From Serratia proteamaculans (GTDB lineage Bacteria; Pseudomonadota; Gammaproteobacteria; Enterobacterales; Enterobacteriaceae), in NCBI RefSeq assembly GCF_013337185.1, contig NZ_SWDE01000003.1:496001-560000 (forward strand): DNA of 64,000 nucleotides, in the 5' to 3' direction. Positions 57,819 through 64,000 of this stretch are shown in pieces. The position numbers were made by a program, and so were the translations under genes. Positions within the stretch are counted from its first letter, which is position 1. Every line of letters starts with the position of its first letter. Below the pieces are notes generated by a model. That model was not told the DNA's origin. It was given only the letters and a program-made list of their open reading frames with translations, and did no database searches.

Positions 57819-58004
57819 TTAACGAGAGTCTTGTCCGTCGGCCGGGTAAAATATTTCTTGATAATCATTGTCTGGCAGCACCTGGCCGGCCAGATCCGAA
57901 ATCAGCGACATGGCGATCAGAAATTCGGAGGCATTGCACTGCGCAGCCTGCGAAACATCGGCGATGAACTGGATGCGGGACAGTGTTAGCTGTTGTTTAT
58001 CCAT
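57819..58004 (-). CDS. small LexA-controlled protein, candidate antirepressor
   Basis: 61 residues from the ATG at 58004 (MDKQQLTLSRIQFIADVSQA); a GTG at 58013 behind GAGGG would give 64. No family recognised. Helical, acidic at the end (QEIFYPADGQDSR), no membrane segment, one cysteine. It is the only gene of the cluster with a LexA box in front and stands just downstream of gpA. In phage 186 the LexA-controlled tum gene in the corresponding place codes for the antirepressor of CI. The same role is inferred; the protein is shorter than Tum and no similarity was recognised. Confidence 0.7.
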   Translation of the reverse strand: MDKQQLTLSRIQFIADVSQAAQCNASEFLIAMSLISDLAGQVLPDNDYQEIFYPADGQDSR

Positions 58005-58035
58005 AATTTCCACTGTTCTTGCCCTCTCTTAAGTA

Positions 58036-58055
58036 TACTGTTTATTTATACAGTA
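58036..58055 (-). promoter_or_regulatory. LexA box (SOS) in tailocin cluster
   Basis: TACTGTTTATTTATACAGTA: both TACTG/CAGTA ends perfect, ten-base AT spacer, 18 of 20 bases as in the E. coli consensus. It lies 32-50 bases before the small gene. TTGACG at 58080-58075 on the minus strand could be the -35 element, so LexA would cover the -10 region. Confidence 0.93.
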
Positions 58056-58076
58056 TTAAGCAAAACGCTAAAGGCG

Positions 58077-60140
58077 TCAATGATTGGATTTATCATTTGT
58101 GCAGTAAAATTTGGCCCAGTCATTGATTAGCGGAAATTGTACAAGTCGTCCGTCAAAGCTGATTTTCCCTCCTCTTGCTAAGACTTCCAACTGCCAGCGC
58201 TGCGGATCGATGCCTGTCTGCCGAAGATTGCGGGCAATCGTCAGACAATACTGCTGTTGTGCTGGGGTCAGACGTGCGGAGGGCGCCGGTTTTGGGGCGT
58301 TAAAAAGGGGTAATCCACAGTTATTGACAGAACTCCAAGGTGTCGCAGATTCGCTGTTTTTGGCGACGATGCGCCATTGCAGCGTCCGTGTTCGGTATAC
58401 CCGATCGGGGCCCAGATGGGGAGCATAAATACCGACCACTTTTTGCCCCCGTTCGTCATAACTGTTCAGTGTGGGCGCGTCATCACGCGCTACACGTACC
58501 CATTGCCGGCTGCGGGGCACGTTGGCACCGCCCTGGGCATCGATATAACCGGAAAAGTCGCCAGTATCGGCGGCGGCGCGTACGGCTTCGGTTCGCGCAT
58601 CGAACAGCTGCGTCAGGCTTTGCCCACGAATGCGACGACACTCGCGGTATGCGCCCATGCTGGGCAAACCAAAAGGGTGAAACTGCGGAATACGCCAGGT
58701 GCTGGCCCAGGCGCTGACGGCATTGGCGGTTTCACTCAGCGGGGTTCCGGTCTCATGATCGAGTTCTTCCTCCAGCGCATAGCCATCGAGATTCTTGGCA
58801 ATGTATTTGGCCATATAAGCTGCCGCACCCCCTCGATTCAGGTGCTTATGCTGGAGACGATTCTCTTGCGCTCCGGGTTCCCCGGCATCCTGCTGCAGTG
58901 CATAACGGAGCAGAATATCGATCACCGGTTGACGGTGAGTTTGGGGAGTAAACAGCATCAGGTGCCAATGCGGCGTACCGTCGTGGTGTGGTTCCACCAC
59001 CCGGATACCGTAGACCTGCAGTTGACGATCCTTAAATGCGGAGCGCATTTTGCTCCATTGCTTCACCAGGTAGCGTTGGCCGTCTTTTGGGGTGAAGTTT
59101 TCACGATCCCAGCGGTGATTGAAGCGTGCCTTGCCGTGGCCGCCAAGGGTTCGAGTGGGATGAAAACGTGCGGGAGTCGTCAGAGTGACAAACAGCCCGA
59201 TATGGTTGCTGCGCGCGGCGTAGGTTTCAATACCTGCGAGGGTATTCATTAGCTCCATACGGCGGATCGCCGGGTTGGCAATGCTGCCCAGCACTTTCTC
59301 CATCAGATCGATACGTTCACCGGTAAGGGTATTTTCCAAATCGCAGCGGCGAAGATAATCCTGATTTGACTGACGGCGTGCCTTCACGTCACGAATGGCC
59401 TGGCGGCTGGCATAGGGGGAAGTGTTGCGGCTGACGTTGCCAATGGCGATCAGCAGCGCTTCGCGCCACTGCATACGTTGCATCTTCAGGCGCCGTAGCC
59501 ACCAACGATCGCTGGTCAGTCTGGACAGTGTCGCTACCGCGCGGTGGCTGTCCAGCAACCCTTTGCGATAACAGTGCCAGTGCATGGGCTGAATATTAAA
59601 AGCGCGTGCCATGCTTGCAATCTGGCCATACAGTTTTGATTGAATTTCGTCCCGCAGCAGGACAGAGGAGTCTCCTGCATGCCTGGTCAGTAGGCTGTCG
59701 CACTCGCTTTGATAAAGTGCCAGTAACTGACCGGCGATCCGTTTTGCCAATTGCTCCAGCGCCTTGTCGCCCAGCGTTGGCAAAGCGCTATAGCTGTCGG
59801 CCTCATTGCCAAAGTGCATTGAGGCTTGGTGATTTTGGCCAAATTTATGGTTCACTTGTTGGATCCGTGGCCATATGCGGCGGTCGAAAACCCGCACCAG
59901 GTAGTGCCAGGCAGCCTGCGCGCCTTGCTGACGCAACAGAAGTTGGTGGCGCTCGGTAAACTTTATGCGCAAATAATAGGGCAGAGTATTGATGCGGCGC
60001 AGCGCGGCCTGCCACTGGCGTAGCCGATCGCGGTTAAGCGTGGGTTCGCGGCCAATGGCTGGCCGCGGGGCATTCCAGGAATAGACACCTTCAAACAAGG
60101 GGGAAGGCGGGGGGCCAATAAGGTCGGGGGGAGCTGGCAT
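58077..60140 (-). CDS. A: replication initiator gpA (rolling-circle, P2 type)
   Basis: 687 residues (P2: 761). Phage replication gene A family: HUH motif HWH at residues 391-393 (HDGTPHWHLMLFTP) and the twin tyrosines Tyr442 and Tyr446 in AAYMAKYIAKN, the pair used in turn for nicking and joining in P2. Both are intact, which is surprising in an element without head or packaging genes. Start follows the DksA-like gene by four bases. Confidence 0.92.
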   Translation of the reverse strand: MPAPPDLIGPPPSPLFEGVYSWNAPRPAIGREPTLNRDRLRQWQAALRRINTLPYYLRIKFTERHQLLLRQQGAQAAWHYLVRVFDRRIWPRIQQVNHKFGQNHQASMHFGNEADSYSALPTLGDKALEQLAKRIAGQLLALYQSECDSLLTRHAGDSSVLLRDEIQSKLYGQIASMARAFNIQPMHWHCYRKGLLDSHRAVATLSRLTSDRWWLRRLKMQRMQWREALLIAIGNVSRNTSPYASRQAIRDVKARRQSNQDYLRRCDLENTLTGERIDLMEKVLGSIANPAIRRMELMNTLAGIETYAARSNHIGLFVTLTTPARFHPTRTLGGHGKARFNHRWDRENFTPKDGQRYLVKQWSKMRSAFKDRQLQVYGIRVVEPHHDGTPHWHLMLFTPQTHRQPVIDILLRYALQQDAGEPGAQENRLQHKHLNRGGAAAYMAKYIAKNLDGYALEEELDHETGTPLSETANAVSAWASTWRIPQFHPFGLPSMGAYRECRRIRGQSLTQLFDARTEAVRAAADTGDFSGYIDAQGGANVPRSRQWVRVARDDAPTLNSYDERGQKVVGIYAPHLGPDRVYRTRTLQWRIVAKNSESATPWSSVNNCGLPLFNAPKPAPSARLTPAQQQYCLTIARNLRQTGIDPQRWQLEVLARGGKISFDGRLVQFPLINDWAKFYCTNDKSNH

Positions 60141-60144
60141 CGTC

Positions 60145-60366
60145 TTAGCGCCGGATAAAGTGACGTTGCTGAGCCTCTGCTATCTCCTGGCAGGCTACGC
60201 AGCGGCTTACGCCGGGAATAGCGCGGCGGCGTACTTCCGGGATCGCCCCATCACAGTCTATGCAAAAATGCGCTGAGGCTTGGGTGACTACGGGCCTGGC
60301 GTGCGCGATCTGCTTTTCGAGCATCAAGGCCTGGCGTTCTTGCGCCATATCTATGGTATCAGCCAT
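60145..60366 (-). CDS. TraR/DksA-type zinc-finger protein
   Basis: 73 residues from the ATG at 60366 with GGAG upstream; the longer frame is not supported. C4 zinc finger HFCIDCDGAIPEVRRRAIPGVSRCVACQ, the DksA/TraR pattern seen in P2-like phages. May bind the RNA polymerase secondary channel like TraR, without ppGpp. Second gene of the early operon before gpA. Confidence 0.88.
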   Translation of the reverse strand: MADTIDMAQERQALMLEKQIAHARPVVTQASAHFCIDCDGAIPEVRRRAIPGVSRCVACQEIAEAQQRHFIRR

Positions 60367-60440
60367 GGTGTGTTCTCCAGATAGGGTAAATTTGCGCCGA
60401 ACGGCATCCGGCGGGTTGCACGCCAGAATTTGCAGAACGG

Positions 60441-60746
60441 CTATTTTTTCTGATTCAGCAGGCAATCCTCTTCGCTGATATAGCGAGGTAGCGATTTGCC
60501 CAGTTCAATGAATGCATTGAGTGCGGCGACAATTTTCTGTCGCTGGGGATAACTCATCTCGTGGAACTGCAGCATCACGTGACGCTCGGTCAGGCCTGCA
60601 TGAAAGCAGAGCGTGTGGCGTAGATGCAGCGGTGCCGTGTTGTAGATCTCCTCGGCCTGATTTTTATATTGGGCGAATAGCGTGCGGCGGATTTCAGCGA
60701 TACGCCGTAGACCGATAGCCCGTTGCTCTTCATTCGCCAACAGCAT
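60441..60746 (-). CDS. hypothetical early protein
   Basis: 101 residues from the ATG at 60746, which has GGAGG five bases upstream; the open frame before it has no ribosome site. Helical, charged, with HALLRHTLCFHAG-like and MSYPQRQKIVAALNAFIELGKSLPRYISEED segments. No family recognised with confidence. It is the first gene of the minus-strand early operon, divergent from the repressor, so it takes the place of the cox/apl region of P2/186, but has no visible helix-turn-helix. Confidence 0.7.
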   Translation of the reverse strand: MLLANEEQRAIGLRRIAEIRRTLFAQYKNQAEEIYNTAPLHLRHTLCFHAGLTERHVMLQFHEMSYPQRQKIVAALNAFIELGKSLPRYISEEDCLLNQKK

Positions 60747-60817
60747 GGCAACCTCCCTGGATGCTAAGTGATCAATGGGCTTGCAAAAGCGAGGCGAATA
60801 TCGGTTCGGATCGTCAT

Positions 60818-60971
60818 CACTGTGTGAGCAGTGTGCCTGCTTATCGTGAACCAATGGCAGCAGTAACTTGCTATTGGACTACCGCGATGTTTGCATTTTC
60901 ATCAATCATGTCGCATCATCTTAACTAAAGTGACATTTAAGCCGTTTGTGAAACATTTATGTGGCACTTTA
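60818..60971. promoter_or_regulatory. divergent early/repressor operator region
   Basis: 277 bases lie between the first early gene and the CI start. They contain CACTG-N6-CAGTG (60818-60833) and a pair of arms TAAAGTGACAT (60926-60936) and ATGTGGCACTTTA (60959-60971), which are near-complementary with one extra base. They are candidates for CI operators; promoters cannot be placed with confidence. Confidence 0.5.
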
Positions 60972-61023
60972 GATCGCAAAATGCGACTTGTAAATGCAAA
61001 TTTTGATTTTAATCGGTGATGAT

Positions 61024-61890
61024 ATGCGTGAAGAGACTGTGAACGATAACGCCTCGGTAGGCGCAGTGATTGAAAGGATCCTTTCATCTTATGGTGTTGG
61101 CACGCAGAAAGAGCTGAGTGAAATCCTGGGGATAGCCCCTAACAACATCAGCAGTTGGCAGCAGCGTGGCAGTGTGCCCGGCTATGTGATCATCAGCTGC
61201 GCGCTGGCTACGGGCGCTGATTTGGCCTGGCTTATGACCGGGGAGCTTGCAAAAGCAAAAAGTGAACGTAAGCCGATTCAACCCGCGCAGGGAAAAGCGC
61301 TTTACGATCGGGTTCTGGCTTCTGGCGGTAAAGGTGTGCTGCGTCGCATCCTCGACGCCTATGGTTTCAGTCTGCAGAAAGAGCTGGGAGATTTACTGGG
61401 TATTTCGTCGGGCACCATGAGCACCTGGGTTCGTCGTAATTATTTCCCGGGAGATATCGTGGTGACCTGCGCTCTGGATACTGGTGTATCTCTGTTGTGG
61501 CTGGCGACCGGGCAGGGGGAAATGGGCAGTGGCGGCACGGCGGTGGCGGTGCCTGCGGGCGGGCGGGCGCTGCCGAAATACCGGCTCGTCGCCGGGCAGT
61601 TGAAAGATGCGGGAGAATGGCTGGCGGACAGCTCGCTGATCCCGGCAGGGGTAGCGCAACCGGCTTACGTTGACGGCGGTCGGTTATCCTGGCTGGTGGA
61701 TTTGGCTGTGACGCACATTGCCAATGGCCGTTGGCTGATCGATATCGACGGTAATATCGACGTCTATGATATTGCGCGTTTGCCGGGCAATCAGGTACAG
61801 GTCAGTGGGGGAAATGCTGACTTCCAGTGTTCCACTGATGCGCTGAAAGCCTTGGGCATGGTCTGGTTGACTCTGACACCTCAGGCCTAA
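61024..61890 (+). CDS. 186-like CI repressor with two tandem HTH domains
   Basis: 288 residues from the ATG at 61024 (GGTGA upstream); 60994 is an alternative without a ribosome site. Residues about 14-74 and 105-165 are two copies of the Bac_CI_repr helix-turn-helix (AVIERILSSYGVGTQKELSEI and VLRRILDAYGFSLQKELGDLL, each ending ...GADLAWLMTGE / GVSLLWLATGQ). Residues about 185-285 match the 186 CI C-terminal domain (GRWLIDIDGNIDVYDIARLPG). 186 CI has one HTH and is not cleaved by RecA; it needs the Tum antirepressor. So this protein should keep the cluster silent until an antirepressor acts. Confidence 0.9.
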   Translation: MREETVNDNASVGAVIERILSSYGVGTQKELSEILGIAPNNISSWQQRGSVPGYVIISCALATGADLAWLMTGELAKAKSERKPIQPAQGKALYDRVLASGGKGVLRRILDAYGFSLQKELGDLLGISSGTMSTWVRRNYFPGDIVVTCALDTGVSLLWLATGQGEMGSGGTAVAVPAGGRALPKYRLVAGQLKDAGEWLADSSLIPAGVAQPAYVDGGRLSWLVDLAVTHIANGRWLIDIDGNIDVYDIARLPGNQVQVSGGNADFQCSTDALKALGMVWLTLTPQA

Positions 61891-61895
61891 AAAAA

Positions 61896-61920
61896 AGCCC
61901 ATCGATGATGGGCTTGATGG
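61896..61920 (+). terminator. terminator of repressor gene
   Basis: A-run, AGCCCATC-GAT-GATGGGCT directly after the CI stop. T-run short on the plus strand; on the minus strand it is followed by TTTTTT, so it also ends ydiY transcription. Right limit of the cluster. Confidence 0.8.
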
Positions 61921-61944
61921 CGTCAGAGGTATGGGGCGAAAAGA

Positions 61945-62709
61945 TTACAGGCCGTATACCAGGCTGATGGACGTCGTGGTGTCGGTGTTCTTCGGCGCTG
62001 AGGCTGGCGGCTTGCTGTTGTAAGTCACGTTATAAGCCAGACGCAGTGCGAACCTTTCGTTAATCGCGACGCTTAGCGCGGTTTCGGAGTTCAAGGTGGT
62101 TTCTTCGTTAGCCAGTGCGGAAACGCCTTCGGAGAACTTGGTGTTGTCGGTCAGCTGATACGAATAGTTGGCTGCGCCGTAAGCCAGCGCTTTGGTGGAG
62201 CGACCACCGCCATGATATTCATCGTGACGTACGCCGGGACCAAATTCCACTCGCAGATCGCTGAGCGGCCCGTTGAGAAGTTGGCGACCATAACCGCCGG
62301 TCAGCGTGGAACGGGAGTCGTAACCGTTGAAGCGGTCGCTAAGCCAACTTGCCTGACCGAACAGGTAGTTGCGATCGGACAGGTTATAACGAGTACGACC
62401 CCCGGCCTGATACTTTTCAGACGAGCGCACGTTAGAGGAGGTGGTGTTGTTGGCGGCTCCCCACAGGCTGTAGGCGGCATCGCTGTTGAACCAGGTCATG
62501 CTGCTGTTGGCCAGCAGCGTCGAGCTTTGTGAGTTGCCAGACTGCGAGTTGTAACCTGCCTGAATGTTACCTTCAAACGGCTTTTTAGCGGTGGCCGGAT
62601 CGTCCATCGCGGTGAAAAGTGTATTGTCGGCAAGGGCTGAAACACTGGTGAAAGTCGTTAAGCAGCTAATGAACAGCGGAATAGCGCGGCGAGCGCGTAA
62701 AGAGAGCAT
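61945..62709 (-). CDS. ydiY: YdiY-family outer-membrane protein (DUF481)
   Basis: 254 residues with a signal peptide ending near SALA (residue 27). The mature part has repeated amphipathic strands with YNSQSGNSQSSTLLANSSMTW, FGQASWLSDRFNGYDSRSTLTGGYGRQLLNGP and a C-terminal SISLVYGL ending in an aromatic-type motif, the DUF481 barrel. Strong match in pattern to E. coli YdiY, which is acid-inducible and lies elsewhere in that genome. Function not established. Confidence 0.92.
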   Translation of the reverse strand: MLSLRARRAIPLFISCLTTFTSVSALADNTLFTAMDDPATAKKPFEGNIQAGYNSQSGNSQSSTLLANSSMTWFNSDAAYSLWGAANNTTSSNVRSSEKYQAGGRTRYNLSDRNYLFGQASWLSDRFNGYDSRSTLTGGYGRQLLNGPLSDLRVEFGPGVRHDEYHGGGRSTKALAYGAANYSYQLTDNTKFSEGVSALANEETTLNSETALSVAINERFALRLAYNVTYNSKPPASAPKNTDTTTSISLVYGL

Positions 62710-63293
62710 TTTGGATCCAGTTGTTAAGAGTGATTATAAGTGATGTCAGTCACATTATATCGGTTCGCCATGACGACCAAAATAGCTACGATTAGCTTAA
62801 GTTTTTAATTTCTCATCCTTACTTATTCACTTTTCTTCTACTTAATTAACCCCTTCCTGCGGCATATCATGCTGAGTATCCTTAGCGTTTGGCTGGCCTT
62901 TGGCCAAGGTTGTCGTCTGGTGGCAACAGCGGGTGGGTAGCCGTGTTCGATAATCCTGATGAAAGCGAGAGCTGTATCGCGGGCTAATACATTGTTGGGG
63001 AAAATGCAGTGTATATTTATATTTACACTTTGTGGCGGTGGTGTACACCCTTTAAGGTTAAAAGAGATAAACGAAAATCTTGGTTGTGTTTGAATATTTT
63101 TATTTATAAATCATTAAATTGATCTTGTTACCCTGTCTGTTTCAATACGGCCTTTCAAGATGATTTGTTAGTGGTAATTTTTTATTTACAGATATCGGAT
63201 TGAAAACTTTACATCGCATGGTATGGTAAGGACCTGAAACGCTCAAGGTTGTATTAACGCTTACGCATAACGGCAAACGACAGGAACAGCATC
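62710..63293. other. long intergenic region ydiY / aroF
   Basis: 584 bases. Contains the ydiY promoter side and the aroF control region described next. The middle is AT-rich with no supported gene. Confidence 0.5.
63010..63227 (+). promoter_or_regulatory. aroF promoter with TyrR boxes
   Basis: Strong TyrR box TGTATA-N6-TTTACA at 63010-63027 (consensus TGTAAA-N6-TTTACA). A weaker box GGTAAT-N6-TTTACA lies at 63173-63190, ten bases before the -35 TTGAAA (63200-63205); a 16-base spacer leads to TATGGT (63222-63227). The TTGAAAACTTTAC core equals that of the E. coli aroF promoter. Tyrosine-dependent repression by TyrR is expected. Confidence 0.8.
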
Positions 63294-64000
63294 ATGCAAA
63301 AAGACGCGCTCAATAACGTTCATATCAGTGCAGAACAAATTCTGATCACTCCGGAAGAACTGAAGAACCAGTTCCCGCTCAGCGCCAGCGATGAAAATGA
63401 AATCGCGACCGCGCGCAAAACCATCGCTGATATTTTGCAGGGGCGCGATCATCGCCTGCTGGTGGTGTGCGGACCTTGTTCTATCCACGACCCGGACGCT
63501 GCCCTGGATTACGCCCGTCATTTGAAAACCCTGTCGGCTGAATTGAGCGATCAGCTGTATATCGTTATGCGTGTCTATTTTGAAAAACCACGAACCACCG
63601 TTGGCTGGAAAGGCCTGATTAACGATCCGTACATGGATGGTTCGTTTGATGTTGAAGCCGGTTTGCACATCGCGCGTCGCCTGTTGCTGGATCTGGTGGG
63701 TATGGGTCTGCCGTTGGCGACAGAAGCGTTGGATCCGAACAGCCCGCAATACCTGGGTGACTTGTTCAGTTGGTCAGCGATTGGTGCGCGTACTACAGAA
63801 TCGCAAACTCACCGCGAGATGGCTTCAGGCTTGTCGATGCCGGTGGGTTTCAAAAACGGTACCGACGGTAGCCTGGGCACGGCAATCAACGCGATGCGTG
63901 CAGCGGCGATGCCACACCGTTTTGTCGGCATTAACCAGGCAGGGCAAGTGTGCCTGCTGCAAACGCAGGGTAACCCGGATGGGCATGTGATCCTGCGCGG
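63294..64000 (+). CDS. aroF: DAHP synthase, tyrosine-sensitive, 5' part
   Basis: The frame is open from ATG 63294 (MQKDALNNVHISAEQILITP) to the window end, about 235 of about 356 residues. Makes 3-deoxy-D-arabino-heptulosonate 7-phosphate from PEP and erythrose 4-phosphate, first step of aromatic synthesis. Metal-site cysteine in VVCGPCSIHDPD and active-site VGFKNGTDG are seen. The start matches AroF rather than AroG or AroH. tyrA is expected downstream, outside the window. Confidence 0.97.
   Translation, partial: MQKDALNNVHISAEQILITPEELKNQFPLSASDENEIATARKTIADILQGRDHRLLVVCGPCSIHDPDAALDYARHLKTLSAELSDQLYIVMRVYFEKPRTTVGWKGLINDPYMDGSFDVEAGLHIARRLLLDLVGMGLPLATEALDPNSPQYLGDLFSWSAIGARTTESQTHREMASGLSMPVGFKNGTDGSLGTAINAMRAAAMPHRFVGINQAGQVCLLQTQGNPDGHVILR

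Larger units (their letters stand above)
42068..61914. mobile_element. P2/186-type R-type tailocin cluster (capsid-less prophage derivative)
   Basis: Between the rplS terminator and ydiY lie, on the minus strand, P2-type tail genes X, R, V, W, J, I, H, fibre chaperone, FI, FII, E/E', T, U, D, then ogr, with holin and endolysin after X and gpA upstream; CI is on the plus strand. No gene for portal, capsid, scaffold or terminase (P2 Q P O N M L), no gpS, no integrase and no excisionase is seen. That is the makeup of a contractile-tail bacteriocin. P2-type particles of this kind are known from Serratia (serracin P) and Xenorhabdus (xenorhabdicin). The boundaries given are those of the outermost terminators; attachment sites were not found. 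Confidence 0.88.

Noticed and set aside
60818-60833. CACTG-N6-CAGTG near the CI gene as a LexA box
   Set aside because: Spacer is six rather than ten bases. Kept only as part of a possible CI operator region.
41990-62000. Attachment-site direct repeats at the tailocin borders
   Set aside because: No convincing direct repeat was found by eye between the rplS end and the repressor end, and no integrase gene is present. A pairwise comparison with an empty site would be needed.

Overview
The window is chromosomal DNA of an enterobacterium, most likely a Serratia species. Gene order follows the E. coli backbone (cysNC-ygbE-ftsB-ispDF-truD-surE-pcm-nlpD-rpoS-mutS, pncC-recA-recX-alaS-csrA-tRNA-yqaBA-gshA-luxS-corB-ypjD-ffh-rpsP-rimM-trmD-rplS, then aroF), the proteins are close to their E. 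coli counterparts, and the insertions between blocks are of the kind seen in Serratia. The species call is inference from gene content only.

Layout. 1-1727: end of the sulfate-activation operon and ygbE. 1780-4095: a polar amino-acid ABC transporter placed between ygbE and ftsB. 4499-7065: ftsB, ispD, ispF, truD. 7107-8213: an AT-rich acyltransferase gene that separates truD from surE. 8493-14874: surE, pcm, nlpD, rpoS and convergent mutS. 15219-19083: an oxidoreductase operon (secreted beta-propeller, aldo/keto reductase, SDR) with a divergent LysR regulator. 19576-24479: a chb-type PTS cluster (IIB, IIC, GH1 phospho-glycosidase, AraC regulator, ChbG deacetylase) that lacks a IIA gene. 24506-31580: an MFS transporter, pncC, recA, recX, alaS, csrA. 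31891-32467: tRNA-Ser(GCU), three identical tRNA-Arg(ACG) genes and a fourth copy of the tRNA-Arg 3' end at the foot of a cloverleaf-shaped repeat. 32641-41943: yqaB, yqaA, gshA, the sRNA MicA, luxS, corB, ypjD, ffh and the rpsP-rimM-trmD-rplS operon.

42099-61890 is the most notable part: a P2/186-type element reduced to an R-type phage-tail bacteriocin (tailocin). It keeps the whole contractile tail (X, R, V, W, J, I, H, fibre chaperone, FI, FII, E/E', T, U, D), holin and SAR endolysin, the activator Ogr, the replication initiator gpA and a 186-like CI repressor. It has no capsid, portal or terminase genes, no gpS and no integrase. Regulation can be read from the DNA. A near-consensus LexA box lies in front of a small gene (57819-58004) just downstream of gpA, the position and control of the antirepressor gene tum in phage 186. 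CI has a 186-type C-terminal domain and two tandem helix-turn-helix domains. Two Ogr half-site pairs (TGT-N12-ACA) stand upstream of gene X and of the sheath gene FI. The inferred circuit is: DNA damage, LexA loss, small antirepressor, CI relief, Ogr, tail and lysis genes. The gpI baseplate protein is a 1097-residue chimera with about 900 extra residues, and the fibre tip and its chaperone lie in an AT-rich exchanged module.

61945-64000: the outer-membrane protein gene ydiY and the start of aroF behind TyrR boxes.
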